From Epichloe hybrida (Eukaryota > Ascomycota > Sordariomycetes > Hypocreales > Clavicipitaceae): 64,000 nt of DNA. The first letter of the stretch is position 1; each line of letters opens with the position of its first letter. Positions 49,180 through 61,498 of the stretch are shown one piece after another. The stretch is from NCBI GenBank assembly GCA_019022495.1, contig JAFEKR010000008.1, positions 248,001 to 312,000 of the forward strand, given 5' to 3'. A program made the translations under genes and the position numbers. Under the pieces are notes generated by a model. The model worked only from the letters and a program-made list of their open reading frames with translations, was not told where the DNA came from and did no database searches.

Positions 49180-52100
49180 CTTATATTAACTTTACTACTT
49201 AGCTATTACTTATAGTTATTAATAATTTCTCTAGTAATAAAATCCCTTTTTAATACCTAAGAATTCTCTAAAGCATTATAGCCCTTTTATTTAACTAGAT
49301 ATTTACAATGCCTTCTATTATAGTATTATAAAATAATTCTCTTAACTTTAAACTCTTATTTATTATCTTTAATAGTATCTTATAGTAAGGGCGTATTCTC
49401 TATATTAATTAGGTCCCCTTTAAAAGGTTTAAGACTAGTAATATTAAATACATTATATAATTAATTCCTAGGTAGTAATTTTAATTAATACACTAATCTA
49501 TAACTTCTAATTACCTTTTTAATCTTATAGGGGCCTAGATACTTTATAGCTAGCTTCTTACTAAGGTATCTTAGGTTAATATTTTTTATTAATAATAAAA
49601 TATAGTTACTAACTTTAAACCTTATTAGAGTTCTCTTCTAGTTATAATATTTTTTATACTAAGTCTATAAGTTACTTAAAAGCTACTTAATTATAGTATG
49701 CTTCTCTCTTAGTGCTAAAATCCTACTTTTAGCTTAATTATTTACTAAAGGGATATTTACTACTACTTACTATAGACCTCTAGGATTATAACCTTATAAC
49801 GCCTCTGCTAGTGTGTAGCTATGCGTTAAGTGATTGCTTATATTATACGCAAATTACGCTATTAATAGGTTATCCGCCTAATTAGTTTATTTAGTATAAG
49901 TAAAAGCCCTTAAATAATATTCTAAGACCTAGTTTAAATGTTTTATCTAACTATTTATCTAGGGGTAAAAAGCAGTGCTAAGTAGCCGCTTTATTATAAG
50001 AAAATAGCAAAAAGTTATCTAGAAACCACTAGTAAATATAAAACCTTAGTCTATTATAATACCTTCTAGGGCTTTATAGTCTCTAAAAACATATTCTAAG
50101 AATATAGTTACTAGCCTATTACTAGTTAGTTATATTAAAATAGGGATATAAATACTGTATTTCGTGAAATAGTTAATAATAACTAAAATTACGTTATAGG
50201 TTTAATTTAAATCTTTTACTAGTAAAAGTCTAGTAATAAAATCCATTAATAATTCTTAAAAGGGGCAATTAGGCACTAGTAATATAGCTAGCTTACTATA
50301 TAGTTTATAATACCTTAGTTTTAAAGTCTAATAATTTACGTAAGTGCTAACGTGTACCTTTATATCTTTCTTTATTATTAGCTAATAATATTAGTTTATA
50401 ATTTAATAAAGAGTTTTGCTTACTCCTTAGTGCTTAGTAATGGGGTTATTATAAGTTAGCAATAAAATTTCTTTCCTTATACCTAGAGGAATAAAAACAT
50501 AATTCTTAAACATTAATAGCTTAAAGGGTTTAATTAACTATATCTAGGACATAGCTAAATTGCCGCTTTTAAGTAACTTTAATTAAGCTATAGTAAAGTT
50601 ATTGCCTTGCTATACTTTATATAATAAGACTTAAATTAGGGGTTTTAATTCTAAGCTCTTTTCTAGAAAGTTAGAGTTAAACTTAGAAGAGATTCTCTAA
50701 ATAAATTAGATCCTAGCTATAATATCTCTATAAGTAATTAGTTTAATAGATACTTCTAGTCTTATAAGGACATAGATAAGTGATGTTTTTAAGGGGCACT
50801 CTTGCCGCTTACTAGTAATAACCTATGCTAGTCTATCCCTATTAGTAATAGCTAGTCTAATAGGAAAATTAAAATAATTAAGTAATAAACAATATATACA
50901 CTAAGTACTAATAGTATTACTATAGCTAGCTTATTGCTTATTAACTAAAGTATAAAAAGTATTAAATAACCTTACTAATATAACTCTTCTAAGATTATCT
51001 AGATTATTAGGTTCTTTAGGAATATAGTTAAGTTATGATTTTTTAAAACCCTAGATATTAGCAGTATTATCGCAGCGTTATCGTAACTAACTATTAGTTA
51101 TATTAAGTGATGTTTTCGTGGAGCCTATAGCATTAATAATATCGCTATAGTGTTCCTATCTCTTAGTATTCACAAATTTAAATAAAAAGGTAAGAAGTTA
51201 TATAGTTACTACTTCCTCTTTCCTTGCCTTACTTATAAAATCTAGTCTTCTTAAAAGTAGGTTAGTAGGATTTAATTTCCCTATATAATACATAATCTTA
51301 AAGTTAAAAGGATAAAGCTTATTAAGCATAGTTACTTACCTACTAGTAAGCTTAGGCTTTATAGTAAGGTACTTATAGTTTAAATAATTTATAATAACTT
51401 TAATTATATAAGCTAAATAAGCAAGATAGTGTCTCTATATATAAAAAGCCTCTTAGATAGCTAATAATTTACCATTAGGTATTAAATATTATAATTTAGT
51501 ATTAGTTATCTTTCTTAACATAAACGTAACTAGGTGCTAGTGACCTAGCACTAATATCGTGAGTATAGCCCTAATCGCATATCTAGATGTATTTATCTTT
51601 ACTCTAAGATATATAAGTAGGTTAAAATACACTAAAATTAGCGCTTCCTAAAATCTTTATTAAAGCTCTCTAAACGCTACTATCTCACGGGGTTCTAGTT
51701 TAAATATCACTAGTTAATTCCCTCTAAGGCAATCTATTAATAGAATAATAACTTTACTATACTATTTAATAAAATAGCAGTAAAATCTAGTAAAACCAAG
51801 AAATAACTAAATATTAAAAACGCTATGTAGTATTAGCTAGGTCGCAATTGCTTTAACTCTTACTAGGTTTATTATAATACCTTTCTCTAATATCTTAAAG
51901 CCTAAAAATTTAACTTCCTTAACTAAAAATTAACACTTCTTAAGGTTAATAAAAAGACCTACCTCTTTAAACCTATGTAAAACTTATTTAACATGCTCTA
52001 TATAATCTTTAACCTTACTGCTATATATTAGCGTATTATCTAGATAGATAATGTAGGTCTTATTAATAAGTCCTTTAAGAGCATTATTAATATACTCCTA

Positions 52101-54300
52101 AAAAGTCACTAGTATATTAACTAGTCTAAATAGCATTACTAGATATTTAAAGTAGCTATATTAACAATAAAACGCTATTTTCCACTTATTACCTAAGCAA
52201 ATACGTAGCTAGTAGTATGTATCTTTTAAATCTAGGACTATGAAAATAACTACGCTTACTAATTAATTAAGAATTTTAGCAATAAGGGGCAAAGGGGCCT
52301 TATTCTTAATTATAATCTTATTTAGGCCCCTATAATTCACATAAAGCCTTAATTTCCCTTCTTTCTTTAGAATAAATAAAATCAGGGCTTTAGCTAGGCT
52401 AACTAATCTTCTAATTTACCCTTTAAGCTACGTACTTATAAGGTACTCTCTAAGAACCTCTAGCTCCCTTTTAGCTAAATTATATATAGGCCCCTAAGGT
52501 AGTGTTTTCCTTTCTTCTAATTTAATTATATAAGTGTAACCTCCTAGTTTAGGAAGCTTACTTACTAACTCTTTAGAAAAAATATCTATAAACTCCTTGT
52601 ATTCTTCTAGGATTATTAGTATAGGGCGCTTAGTGCTCTTGTCCTAATTTAACATGGCTTCTTCGCTACTTGCGTTTTCTAAAATTAGTATAACTATAAT
52701 ACCTTTGCTTTTTTACTATAAATAAGTATACTTAAGGATTTATATAGCTACTTTACTATTTATTTATATATTTATTACTACTAAGTCCTTTAATTAGCTT
52801 TCTCCTTTTCCTTTTTAATTTTTATTTTCTAGAACACTTAGCCTAATCTTTATTACTCCTAATAATAAAGTAACTACTACTATTTTTTTCTCTTTATATA
52901 CTTACCACTTACTATAAGTAAAGGAGAGATATTTTATTATTACTAGATATCTCTAGTATTTATACTCCTAACACATAATTATAGGTAAATACTCTTTAAT
53001 CTAGTCTATACCTAGAATTATCCCTTTACTTATATTAGTAATAAAGTAGCTAACTTAGTAAACCTTTACAAATCCTATACTATCTTTTATCTTAACTAAT
53101 TTTTTTAGAATTCCTTAATATAAAATCACTTTTTTACTTATACTCTCTAATATCCTATCTAATTAGATTATATTCTCCTAATCCTTTTTTAATAATAATT
53201 TTAGATAAATTATTAAAGACTATATACCTATATTAAATAGCGCTTACATAGCTAACCACTAGTTATCTTATTATAAAAATGCTTATATTCTTATTCTATT
53301 ATCTATAGGGTATTTCATAGTAAGATTACATTCCTAGGTCTATGCTAATTAAACTAGTATTATATTAGGAGACATAGCTTTATTACTACTTTCCCTATGC
53401 TTCTTAGTTATATATTTAGTACTTTTATAGGTAAAATAATCTAGTGCCTAATAAGTTAGTATAGTATACCTAGGCTTTCTATATTTATAGCACACTAGGG
53501 ATAATCTTTTCCCTTAGTCTTCGCTCTATTACTACGCCCTATTTATAGGTAATATAGAATAAGAGTATTGCCTCTTTCTTTTAGAGTCCTAACCTTTTTT
53601 ACTATTTTAGCCTAAACCTATTATAACCTTTGCTTTCTTACCCTAGCCTTATAGTTAGCTCTAGGTTATTAGGATCTCTTAACTAATTATTTACTTCCTT
53701 ATAGCGTTATTTAAGCTATTTAAAAAAATTATAATTCTTAGATATATAGGGATTTCTTTAGGTAACTTAGCTTTTACCTTATTCTAGGCTTATATAAAGG
53801 ATTAAAATAATTAGCTATTCTTTTACCTAAGATTTAGTAATAACCTTATTACTTCTAAGCGTCTTATACCTATATCTATTATTCTAGTTTTTAACTATTC
53901 TAGGAAATCTACCTAGGTAATTAATAAATAATTTACATGCCTATCTATAGCTATATAACGTATTTACTATTACTTTGCATTACTAGCTAGGCAGCTACTT
54001 ACATATACTACCTTAGTTATATTATCCTTAAAGGTATAGTAATCTAATTTAAATAGTATATCTAAGTTTACTAAGAAATTCTATAAGCTTTTATATATTT
54101 CCCCTTTATATATAGGCATTTTTATTTATATTTTAATAAGACTACCTTACTATATAATTACTACTATATTACTATAAACCACAAGTAAAATTATAGCTAA
54201 TGTTTAAGGGGTAATTATAAGTTTAGATTAAGGGGTAATTATAGGTCTAGTTTAAGGTCTAGCTAATCCTAGATTTGCCTTAAGCTCTCTAATTTATGCC
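49180..54300 (-). pseudogene. Gypsy B2 gag-pol with chromodomain (RIP-broken)
   Basis: Minus-strand match of 23900-29110. RT active-site region readable as YIIYLDNTLIYS at about 52040 (former YLDD), followed by LHRFKEVGLFINLKKC.FLVKEVKFLGF (51900-51990). Same gene order as B1. Stops throughout; no function. Confidence 0.83.
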
Positions 54301-54608
54301 TTTATCTATAAGACCTCTTATCTTCTTTAAAGGTAACATAGCTTAGATTATATAACCTTATAGCGTTGCTATAATGCCCTTTTTTCTTTAGTTATATTAT
54401 CTATACCTTTACCTAAATTAGGATTAAGTAGTGTTTATTATACCCTATTATCTATAGTTCTAGATTATAGAGGTTCTCTATTTTCCTAATTATCTATAGC
54501 TTTATTATTATAAGGTACTAGCGTGTTTCTTATAGATCTTTAGAGTATTAGCTATATAATAATCTAGCTAATAGTTTATATCCTTAAAAAGGTTAAGAGA
54601 GATTAATT

Positions 54609-54878
54609 TATTATAGCTTACACTAAAAGGTTAAGAATAAAGTAATAGCTAAGACTATTGTAGTTACTGCTAGATAAATACTAGCTAGGGGTAGGTGTAT
54701 AAAGGTTTTAATCTCTAACCTAGCACTAATAATATGCGTAGTCTTTAATAAATACCCTGCTCTATAAGCACGTAGCTATCTCGTAGCTAGCTAGCCTCCT
54801 TATTATCCGCATGGCCTAAAGGTTCTCCAAAGACCCGCTTCGATAAACATCCTATCTTTGACCTCTGCGCTCCTGACA
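54609..54878 (-). repeat. 5' LTR of gypsy B2
   Basis: Plus strand TATTATAGCTTACAC (inner, RIP form) to CTCTGCGCTCCTGACA (outer, intact). The outer third is the least mutated B LTR sequence in the window and keeps TATCCGCATG at 54804-54813. Confidence 0.92.
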
Positions 54879-54883
54879 GAGAG
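54879..54883. repeat. Target-site duplication GAGAG, right copy (B2)
   Basis: Matches 46991-46995. Confidence 0.9.
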
Positions 54884-54999
54884 GGTTCTTTATAGTGTGT
54901 TTAATAAGGTTTACGTAAAATACTAGGTAAATGCCTCTTAGGATATTAAGCTATACTATAAGTAATATTAGGACTTCTATAACTATATACTTTACCATT

Positions 55000-57600
55000 A
55001 CCTAATTAAGTTTCTATAAGAGGTAATTAGTTTTAATATTTTTAAGTAAAAGCTATACCTTATCTCTAACCTAGAACTATTTTACTAGCTAATATAAAGT
55101 AAATATAGTATTCTATTACCTTTATTATATATAGGCTATTATAGCTTATACTAGATAAGTACTCTCCTAGAGGTGCTTAAGAAACTATATTACTTACCCC
55201 TTTAGTATTATTATAGAAGTAAATATATTTAGTAATGCCTAGACTAGCTTTAGGTTATAGCTATATAGTAGCTTATTTAGGCTAACTCCTATTATAAAAG
55301 ATAGCCTATTATTAATTATAAGCTAGTAAGTAACTAGATATTCTAGCTAGTTAAACTATAAGAAAGAGACTATAATATATAGTATTACCTATACCTCTTA
55401 GTTTACTTACTTTATATTACTATTAGTCTATAAGTAATATAATATAAAAAGTAACTAATTAATCTTAACTAAGGAGTATAATATTATCTAAAACTTTCCT
55501 AACTAATCTAAACTATAATCTATAATAATTAATTAAGGAAACCCCTTAAACTATTACTAAACTATTTTAAACCTCTTTATATATTCCTTAGCTTCTATAG
55601 AAGTTATAGCCTTAAGCTAAATATATTTAAAGAGTTAATCTATAATAACTATTAGGTATTATAGCTTTTCTAGGGATAGTGCTAGTAAGTATATTATAAA
55701 GTTAATAAAGATCTATAACTAAAACTAGTTAGGGATAGGTAAAGGCTTTAGTAAGCCCTAGCGTTATTAATAGCTCTTATAACTACTATAGTAATAATAG
55801 TTATAAATAAACCTAGTAATATCTTATAATATCCTATCCTAGTAAAACTACTATTATAAGATTTAAAATATAGTATTATAGCCTAGGTGCCTTACTACTA
55901 ATAAATTATAGCATTACTATATTAGGGTTATTATAAGAGGCTCCTATACTAGGACTTAGGTATAGCCCCTAAACTAGAGTGCCTTATAAGCGCTTATAAA
56001 ATAATTTACTACTTATTCTCTTATAAGTGCCTTACTAGGAAACCTCTAGGCCCCTTCTTAAATAGCCCTTAATTAGATACTATACATAAGATTAGAGATA
56101 ATAGCCTAGTCCTATAAGGTCTAAAGGTATTTAGTAGTAAAGAGAACCTTACTAGCTAGTAGTAATACTATACTACTATTATCTTACTATTTATCTAGTG
56201 TTAGTAAGAGCTATATAATAGTAATAGGTTATAGAATATATTCTATTCTAAAGGTTACCCCTTCCTAGTCCTATTCCCTTTAAGAAAGAGTATTAAGTTA
56301 CTATACCTATATACTAGGTTTATACTAAAGGTAAAAATTAAATAGCGTAAGTATATTTGCCTATTAAGCTTACTATTCTAATATTAACTAGGGAGTTATA
56401 AAGTACTCTAGGTTCTTATAGTCTATATAGATTATAAATAAACTAGAAATACCCTATAGCTTAGCTAACTATACCTTAAGGTATAAGATAATAGCTAATA
56501 ATTCCTTATTATAAATTATATAGTTCTTTTATAAGGTTATAAGGCTAGTAAAGTAGTAAGTAACTAGGTATATAATACTATCCTAGCCTTACTAGGAAAG
56601 GCATTCTCTAATAGCTATTCCTAAATAATTAGCTTTTACTACTATAAGGAAATCTAAGTCCTATTATGCTAGTACTAGGTATATAATAAAAGCGTCTTTT
56701 AGCCTATTAAAGGCATTATTCTCTTTAGGTCCTTATTAGAAAGGGATATTCCTCTTAGTTAATTATATTAGTAACACTACTAGTTCTAAAAAGTTACTAA
56801 TAAAGTTATAATAAAAGTTAGTAAACCCTAGGAAGCTATAGACCCCCTAAAGTTTTATTAGGGCTACTTACTCCCTAATAGCTATAACCTTCGCTAGGTC
56901 TAGATAGATAGAATAACCTACTATAATAATATATCCTAGGTATTAAACCTCCTTTACTATAAACATAGACTTATTAAGGTCTAAGTATAAGCCTATAGCC
57001 CTTAGGTAGCCTAATATTAACTAGACCTTAGCTATATAGTCTTTTCTTAATCCCCCTAAGTAAACTAAGATATTATCTAAGTATGCTATAATAAAGTCCC
57101 CTAATATATTCCCTAAGGACTTATTAATATAATATTAGAATATTACTAGTACACTAGCTAGGCTAAAGGGGTAAACTAGCTACTTAAAAAGCCTAAACCT
57201 AGTTTAAAACGCTATTAAGTACTCCTAGCCCTTAGTAATCTATAGCTTATAAAACGCTATATAAATATTTACCTTTATAAACTAGTATACCTAGGATAAG
57301 GAATAAAGTGTCTTCTTAATTAATAGGAGAGAATAGTAATCCTATACTATTATCTTATTAAGAGCGTAGTAATTTACATAAAAACACTAACCCTTATTAG
57401 CCTTTTTAATAAGGAAAACTAAAGCTATAGCTAATAATAAGCTAGTATAGATTTAACCCTTATCTATTAAGTCTATAATTTAGTGTCTAACCTCTAGAAG
57501 CTAGTCCCTTAGTATATTATATAGTAGTCCTTAAGGGAGCGTTAGTTTAGACCTATTCTAATTCTTATATAAGCATATGTAGTAATTAAGGGACCCTTAA
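55000..57600 (-). pseudogene. Gypsy F pol: RT, RNase H, integrase (RIP-broken)
   Basis: Minus strand, from right to left: RT with FIIAYLDNILVYL (former AYLDDILIYS, about 57080) and GYLRAIGLYLDLNKSMFIVKEV.YLGYIIV (about 56925-57010); RNase H at about 56350-56760; integrase with ITRFI.N..YCSS.KSY type zinc-finger remains, GLLKPLPIPN and LIVIID.L.KYI.LKAITSIEA (about 55550-55800). The order RT-RNase H-integrase defines Ty3/gypsy. Stops at former Gln/Trp codons. No function. Confidence 0.82.
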
Positions 57601-59298
57601 TAAGGAGGTAAGCTATTAGCTCTAGCCTTATTAAAAAGGTCTATAAAGTTAGCTAACTCCTTAGGTAATATTAATATATCTAGGCTATTAGGTTTTATCT
57701 TAGGCACTATAATCTATAGTACTATTATTATCTCCCTAAGGCTTATAGTAATAAAATCACAAAAGTGTCCTTTCTATAGTGTGCCTAGCGCGCTTCTATA
57801 GTATATAAGGACCTAATAATCCCCTATACTAGAGTCTTTACCTTATATATAAAGGCTTTAGAGATATATAAGCCCTTTACTACTCTAATAACTAATTACT
57901 GTTTTACTACGTAAATAACTATATTATAATATTCTAGCTATAGCATCCTAAGTATAATGTCTTATATAAGGCCTAGGATAATATATAAATACACTAATAA
58001 CTCCTAGCTATTAATGTTTATTCTAGTGCGTACTATATAGGTAATTAAGGAGGTATTCTCTTATACTCTCTTTCCCTTTCTTTTTATTTTTACTATAGTC
58101 TAGATATACCTTCTCTTTAGTAACTATATAAGCTCTAGGCTAAACTATTTTACTACTAACTTACTTATAGCACTATAATAATTATAACTATAATTAATCT
58201 AGATATTAATATAATAATATATATTAAAGAGTATAGGAATTAAGAATAGTAGTTAGTCTATATATTATACTATATCCTACTTTAACTTTATATAGCTTAA
58301 ATAGTTATTTTATATTATAGTATATAGTTAGCCTCCTTACCCTTATATAAGACTTTACTTAGGGGTTACTTATTTTCTATAAGGGGAATATTTACCTCCT
58401 TATTTACACTTTCCTTATTTACTTTATATAAGTTAATATTAACCTATAGGTAATAAGGTAAGAGGAAGGTACACTCCTAAATATAGTAGTTCTTAAATCT
58501 ATATTATAAGTAGTATCTCTCCTAATAGTATTTAGCTAACTTTACTTCTAATACTTATTTAGCCTATTATATATTTATAGTAAGCTTTAAACCCTTCTCC
58601 TTCTTAACTAGCCTATTTTATTTTCCTAATTAAGTCCTTACTATATATACCCTAGTTATTAGTATATTACCCTTATAATTAGTCTAAGGTATAGGTTTAG
58701 CTAGCTATAGTCTGCGTTAGAACTAGTACTTATTCTCTATAGTAAGGGCCTTAATATTAACTATAATCTTATAATACTATATAATAGCTATATACTACAC
58801 ACTCTAGCTAATACCTTAGCTTATACTAATTTCTCTTAAATACTTATTAAGCGCTTATTAAAGCTTTACTAGCTTTATATTATCCCCCTAATAATCCCCT
58901 CTTACTAATAAGAGCTTCTTTATAAAGTAAATAAAAAATATAGAAAATAGCTCCCCTAGGCCTTATTTTATCTAGTTAAGTTCTATAAGGGCTATCTCTT
59001 ACCTATATAAATTAGAGAATATAAACCTAAGGTATTCTAGGAATTTAGCTAGGTTAAAATTATAAATACTACCTTATTTAAAGAAAGTAACTACCTAGGA
59101 CTAGACTTTAGAGAATAAGTTCTAGTAAATAAATATTTACTTATCCTTATTAGTTTTAATAAAGTCTTTATTTACCTATAGCTTATATTCTATTAGGAAC
59201 CTTTATATAGTAAATAAGGCCTTATTACTATTATATAGGTTACTTATAGGGATAGGTTTTTATTTTACCCTAGGTGTAGTTAAGACTAGGTTAGAGGC
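57601..59298 (-). pseudogene. Upstream region of gypsy F (gag/protease expected)
   Basis: AT-rich, stop-filled. By position it should hold gag and protease of F on the minus strand; I could not recognise a motif. Confidence 0.4.
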
Positions 59299-59384
59299 AG
59301 AGCTTTGCATGTAGTGTAGTAAATGTAGTATTTTGGCTTTCGTTATAGTATGTAGTGTAGTAGATTTTAGTGTAGTGTAGTATG

Positions 59385-59416
59385 TAGTGTAGTGTAGTAA
59401 ATACTACACTACACTA
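59385..59416. repeat. Left TAGTG hairpin of element G
   Basis: 15-base arms (TAGTGTAGTGTAGTA and its complement) around AA. Confidence 0.75.
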
Positions 59417-59816
59417 TAAATACTACAAATATAGTATTAGTAGAAAAAAAAGTGGGGTATTATATAGTTTTATAATATTCCTTAGATTTTTCTTAATTAA
59501 GTTAATATTAGCTGTTTTTTTTATTATAATTTAGTTATTTAGTTATAAATTCTTAAAGTTTAAGATTATTTAGATTATTAAGCTAATTATAGGTATATAG
59601 AAACTAAATAAGGTATATTTTAGTTTATAATTATAACCTATTTTTTCCCTTAATTATAGAGGTTACTTTATCTTAATATCTTTTTCTTTAGATTTACTAT
59701 TTATTTTAGTATGCTTTTTTTGCTTAAAATATAGGAATTACCCTAAAGAAATTATTTTTTATTATATATAAATAAGACTAAAACTCTAATAATATTATAT
59801 ATATATATATATATAT

Positions 59817-60013
59817 TCTTTACGCTAGCTAGCTAACTATATAGCTATTCCTAGTACTCTATTTGCTTAGTTAAGAGGGAAAACCCTTTATTAGGAAGAA
59901 AAACTCTCTTATGTCTATAAACAGGCTAGCGCTAACCCTCTTCTAGGTCTGCGCTACGTTAGGTGTAACTAATTATAGGTGTTTATTGCTAGCTTACGCT
60001 AGCCTTATCCTAA
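59817..60013 (-). repeat. Short dispersed repeat S (~200 bp), copy 2
   Basis: Reverse complement of 21630-21829 with few differences, many of CpG/CpA type. Flanked by (TA)n on both sides (59796-59815 and 60013-60030), as if inserted in or expanding TA dinucleotides. Confidence 0.75.
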
Positions 60014-60360
60014 TATATATATATATATAACTATCTTATTAATAAGAGAATAATAAAATTTAACTAATAAAGAAGTTCCTAGTAATATAGCTATTTTATT
60101 AGAGTTATAAATAATTATATTAACTTTAAGGGTTTTTTTAGTAAAAGGAATAGTAAAAGTACTAAGTAAAGTTACTTAAAAAGAACTTAAATATTTAATT
60201 ATAGATTTAATAAATATATATAATGAATTTTCCTTAGTATTAAAGTTATTTAAAAATAAGCTTTAAAAGTAAGTTAAATAATATAGATTATCTTTAGTTT
60301 TCTTACTTAGTAATATAGTTTTTTCTAAAAATAGGTCTAAAAGTGAGTCTAAAAGTGGGT

Positions 60361-60925
60361 CCTTATAACTATTAGTAACTTCTTTATAGCTTTCTTACTT
60401 AAATATATAATTTTTACTTTAAAAGAGAAATTTATTTAAAAGTGGGTCCAAAAGTGGGTCCTTATACCTATAGGTAACTTCTTTATAGCTTTCTTACTTA
60501 AATACATGATTTTTACTTTAAAAGAGAAATTTATTTAAAAGTGGGTCCAAAAGTGGGTCCTTATACTTATAAGTAACTTCTTTATAGCTTTCTTACTTAA
60601 ATACATGATTTTTACTTAAGAAGAGAAATTTATATAAAAGTGGGTCTAAAAGTGGGTCCTTATACCTATAGGTAACTTCTTTATAGCTTTCTTGCTTAAA
60701 TATAAGATTTTTACTTAAATAAAGGAATTTTTATAAAAGTAAGTCTATAAATAGGTCTTTATAACTATAAGTAACTTCTCTATAGCTTTCTTACTTAAAT
60801 ATATAATTTTTACTTAAAAGAGAGGGATTTTTATAAAAGTGAGTTTATAAGTAAGTTATTATAACTATAACTTACTTCTTTATAGCTTTTTTACTTATAT
60901 ATATGATTTTTACTTAAAGGAAATA
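60361..60925. repeat. 99-bp minisatellite, about 5.7 units
   Basis: The CCTTATA...TAACTTCTTTATAGC unit recurs at 60361, 60460, 60559, 60658, 60757 and 60856. Units carry AAAAGTGGGTCC doublets that drift to AAAAGTGAGT and AAAAGTAAGT, consistent with RIP-type G to A changes. Confidence 0.88.
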
Positions 60926-60950
60926 CTTATTAATACTAATAGCTAATAAA

Positions 60951-61090
60951 TTTATAAGCTATTATAAGCTATTATAAGCTATTATAAGCTATTATAAGCT
61001 ATTATAAGCTATTATAAGCTATTATAAGCTATTATAAGCTATTATAAGCTATTATAAGCTATTATAAGCTATTATAAGCTATTATAAGCT
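60951..61090. repeat. 10-bp satellite (ATTATAAGCT), 14 units
   Basis: Near-perfect tandem repeat; only the first unit deviates (TTTATAAGCT). Confidence 0.95.
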
Positions 61091-61111
61091 ATACTAAAAT
61101 ACTACTAAATA

Positions 61112-61379
61112 CAAAATACTACAAATACTACAAAATACTACAAATACTACAAAATACTACAAATACTACAAAATACTACAAATACTACAAAATACTACAA
61201 ATACTACAAAATACTACAAATACTACAAAATACTACAAATACTACAAAATACTACAAATACTACAAAATACTACAAATACTACAAAATACTACAAATACT
61301 ACAAAATACTACAAATACTACAAAATACTACAAATACTACAAAATACTACAAATACTACAAAATACTACAAATACTACA
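61112..61379. repeat. 19-bp satellite (AAAATACTAC + AAATACTAC), about 14 units
   Basis: Alternating 10-mer and 9-mer make a 19-bp unit repeated without visible error up to 61379. Confidence 0.93.
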
Positions 61380-61432
61380 TGTAGTAAAAAATCTCCTTAT
61401 AGTGTAGTATATAGTGTAGTGTAGTATATAAT

Positions 61433-61454
61433 GTAGTGTAGTATACTACACTAC
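61433..61454. repeat. Right TAGTG palindrome of element G
   Basis: Perfect 22-base palindrome of GTAGTGTAGTA and its complement, followed by further TAGTG repeats and the CAAAGCTCT end. Confidence 0.8.
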
Positions 61455-61498
61455 ACTACAAATACTACAAAATGTAGTGTAGTGTAGTACAAAGCTCT

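Larger units (their letters stand above)
46996..54878 (-). mobile_element. Ty3/gypsy chromovirus B2, full length, minus orientation
   Basis: 7.88 kb with two 270-bp LTRs and TSD GAGAG, the same length as B1 and alignable with it end to end in reverse. Inserted in gypsy F. Interior strongly RIP-mutated, outer ends nearly intact. Confidence 0.93.
54884..59298 (-). mobile_element. Ty3/gypsy element F, main part (right of B2)
   Basis: Minus-strand gypsy pol remnants; a family different from A and B. Its 5' LTR is not found: at 59299 the sequence changes to element G. Confidence 0.78.
59299..61498. mobile_element. Element G: 2.2-kb non-coding, satellite-rich, foldback-like unit
   Basis: Bounded by an inverted pair, AGAGCTTTG (59299-59307) and CAAAGCTCT (61490-61498), with GC on both outer sides (2-bp duplication or part of an 11-bp inverted repeat). 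Next to each end lie TAGTG repeats able to fold into hairpins (59385-59416 and 61433-61454). The interior holds a copy of repeat S, a 99-bp minisatellite, a 10-bp satellite and a 19-bp satellite. No reading frame. The left flank is gypsy F and the right flank is gypsy B, so it is not a simple insertion into one element. Its end block also stands at the GYP5 break (2106-2152). Confidence 0.6.
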
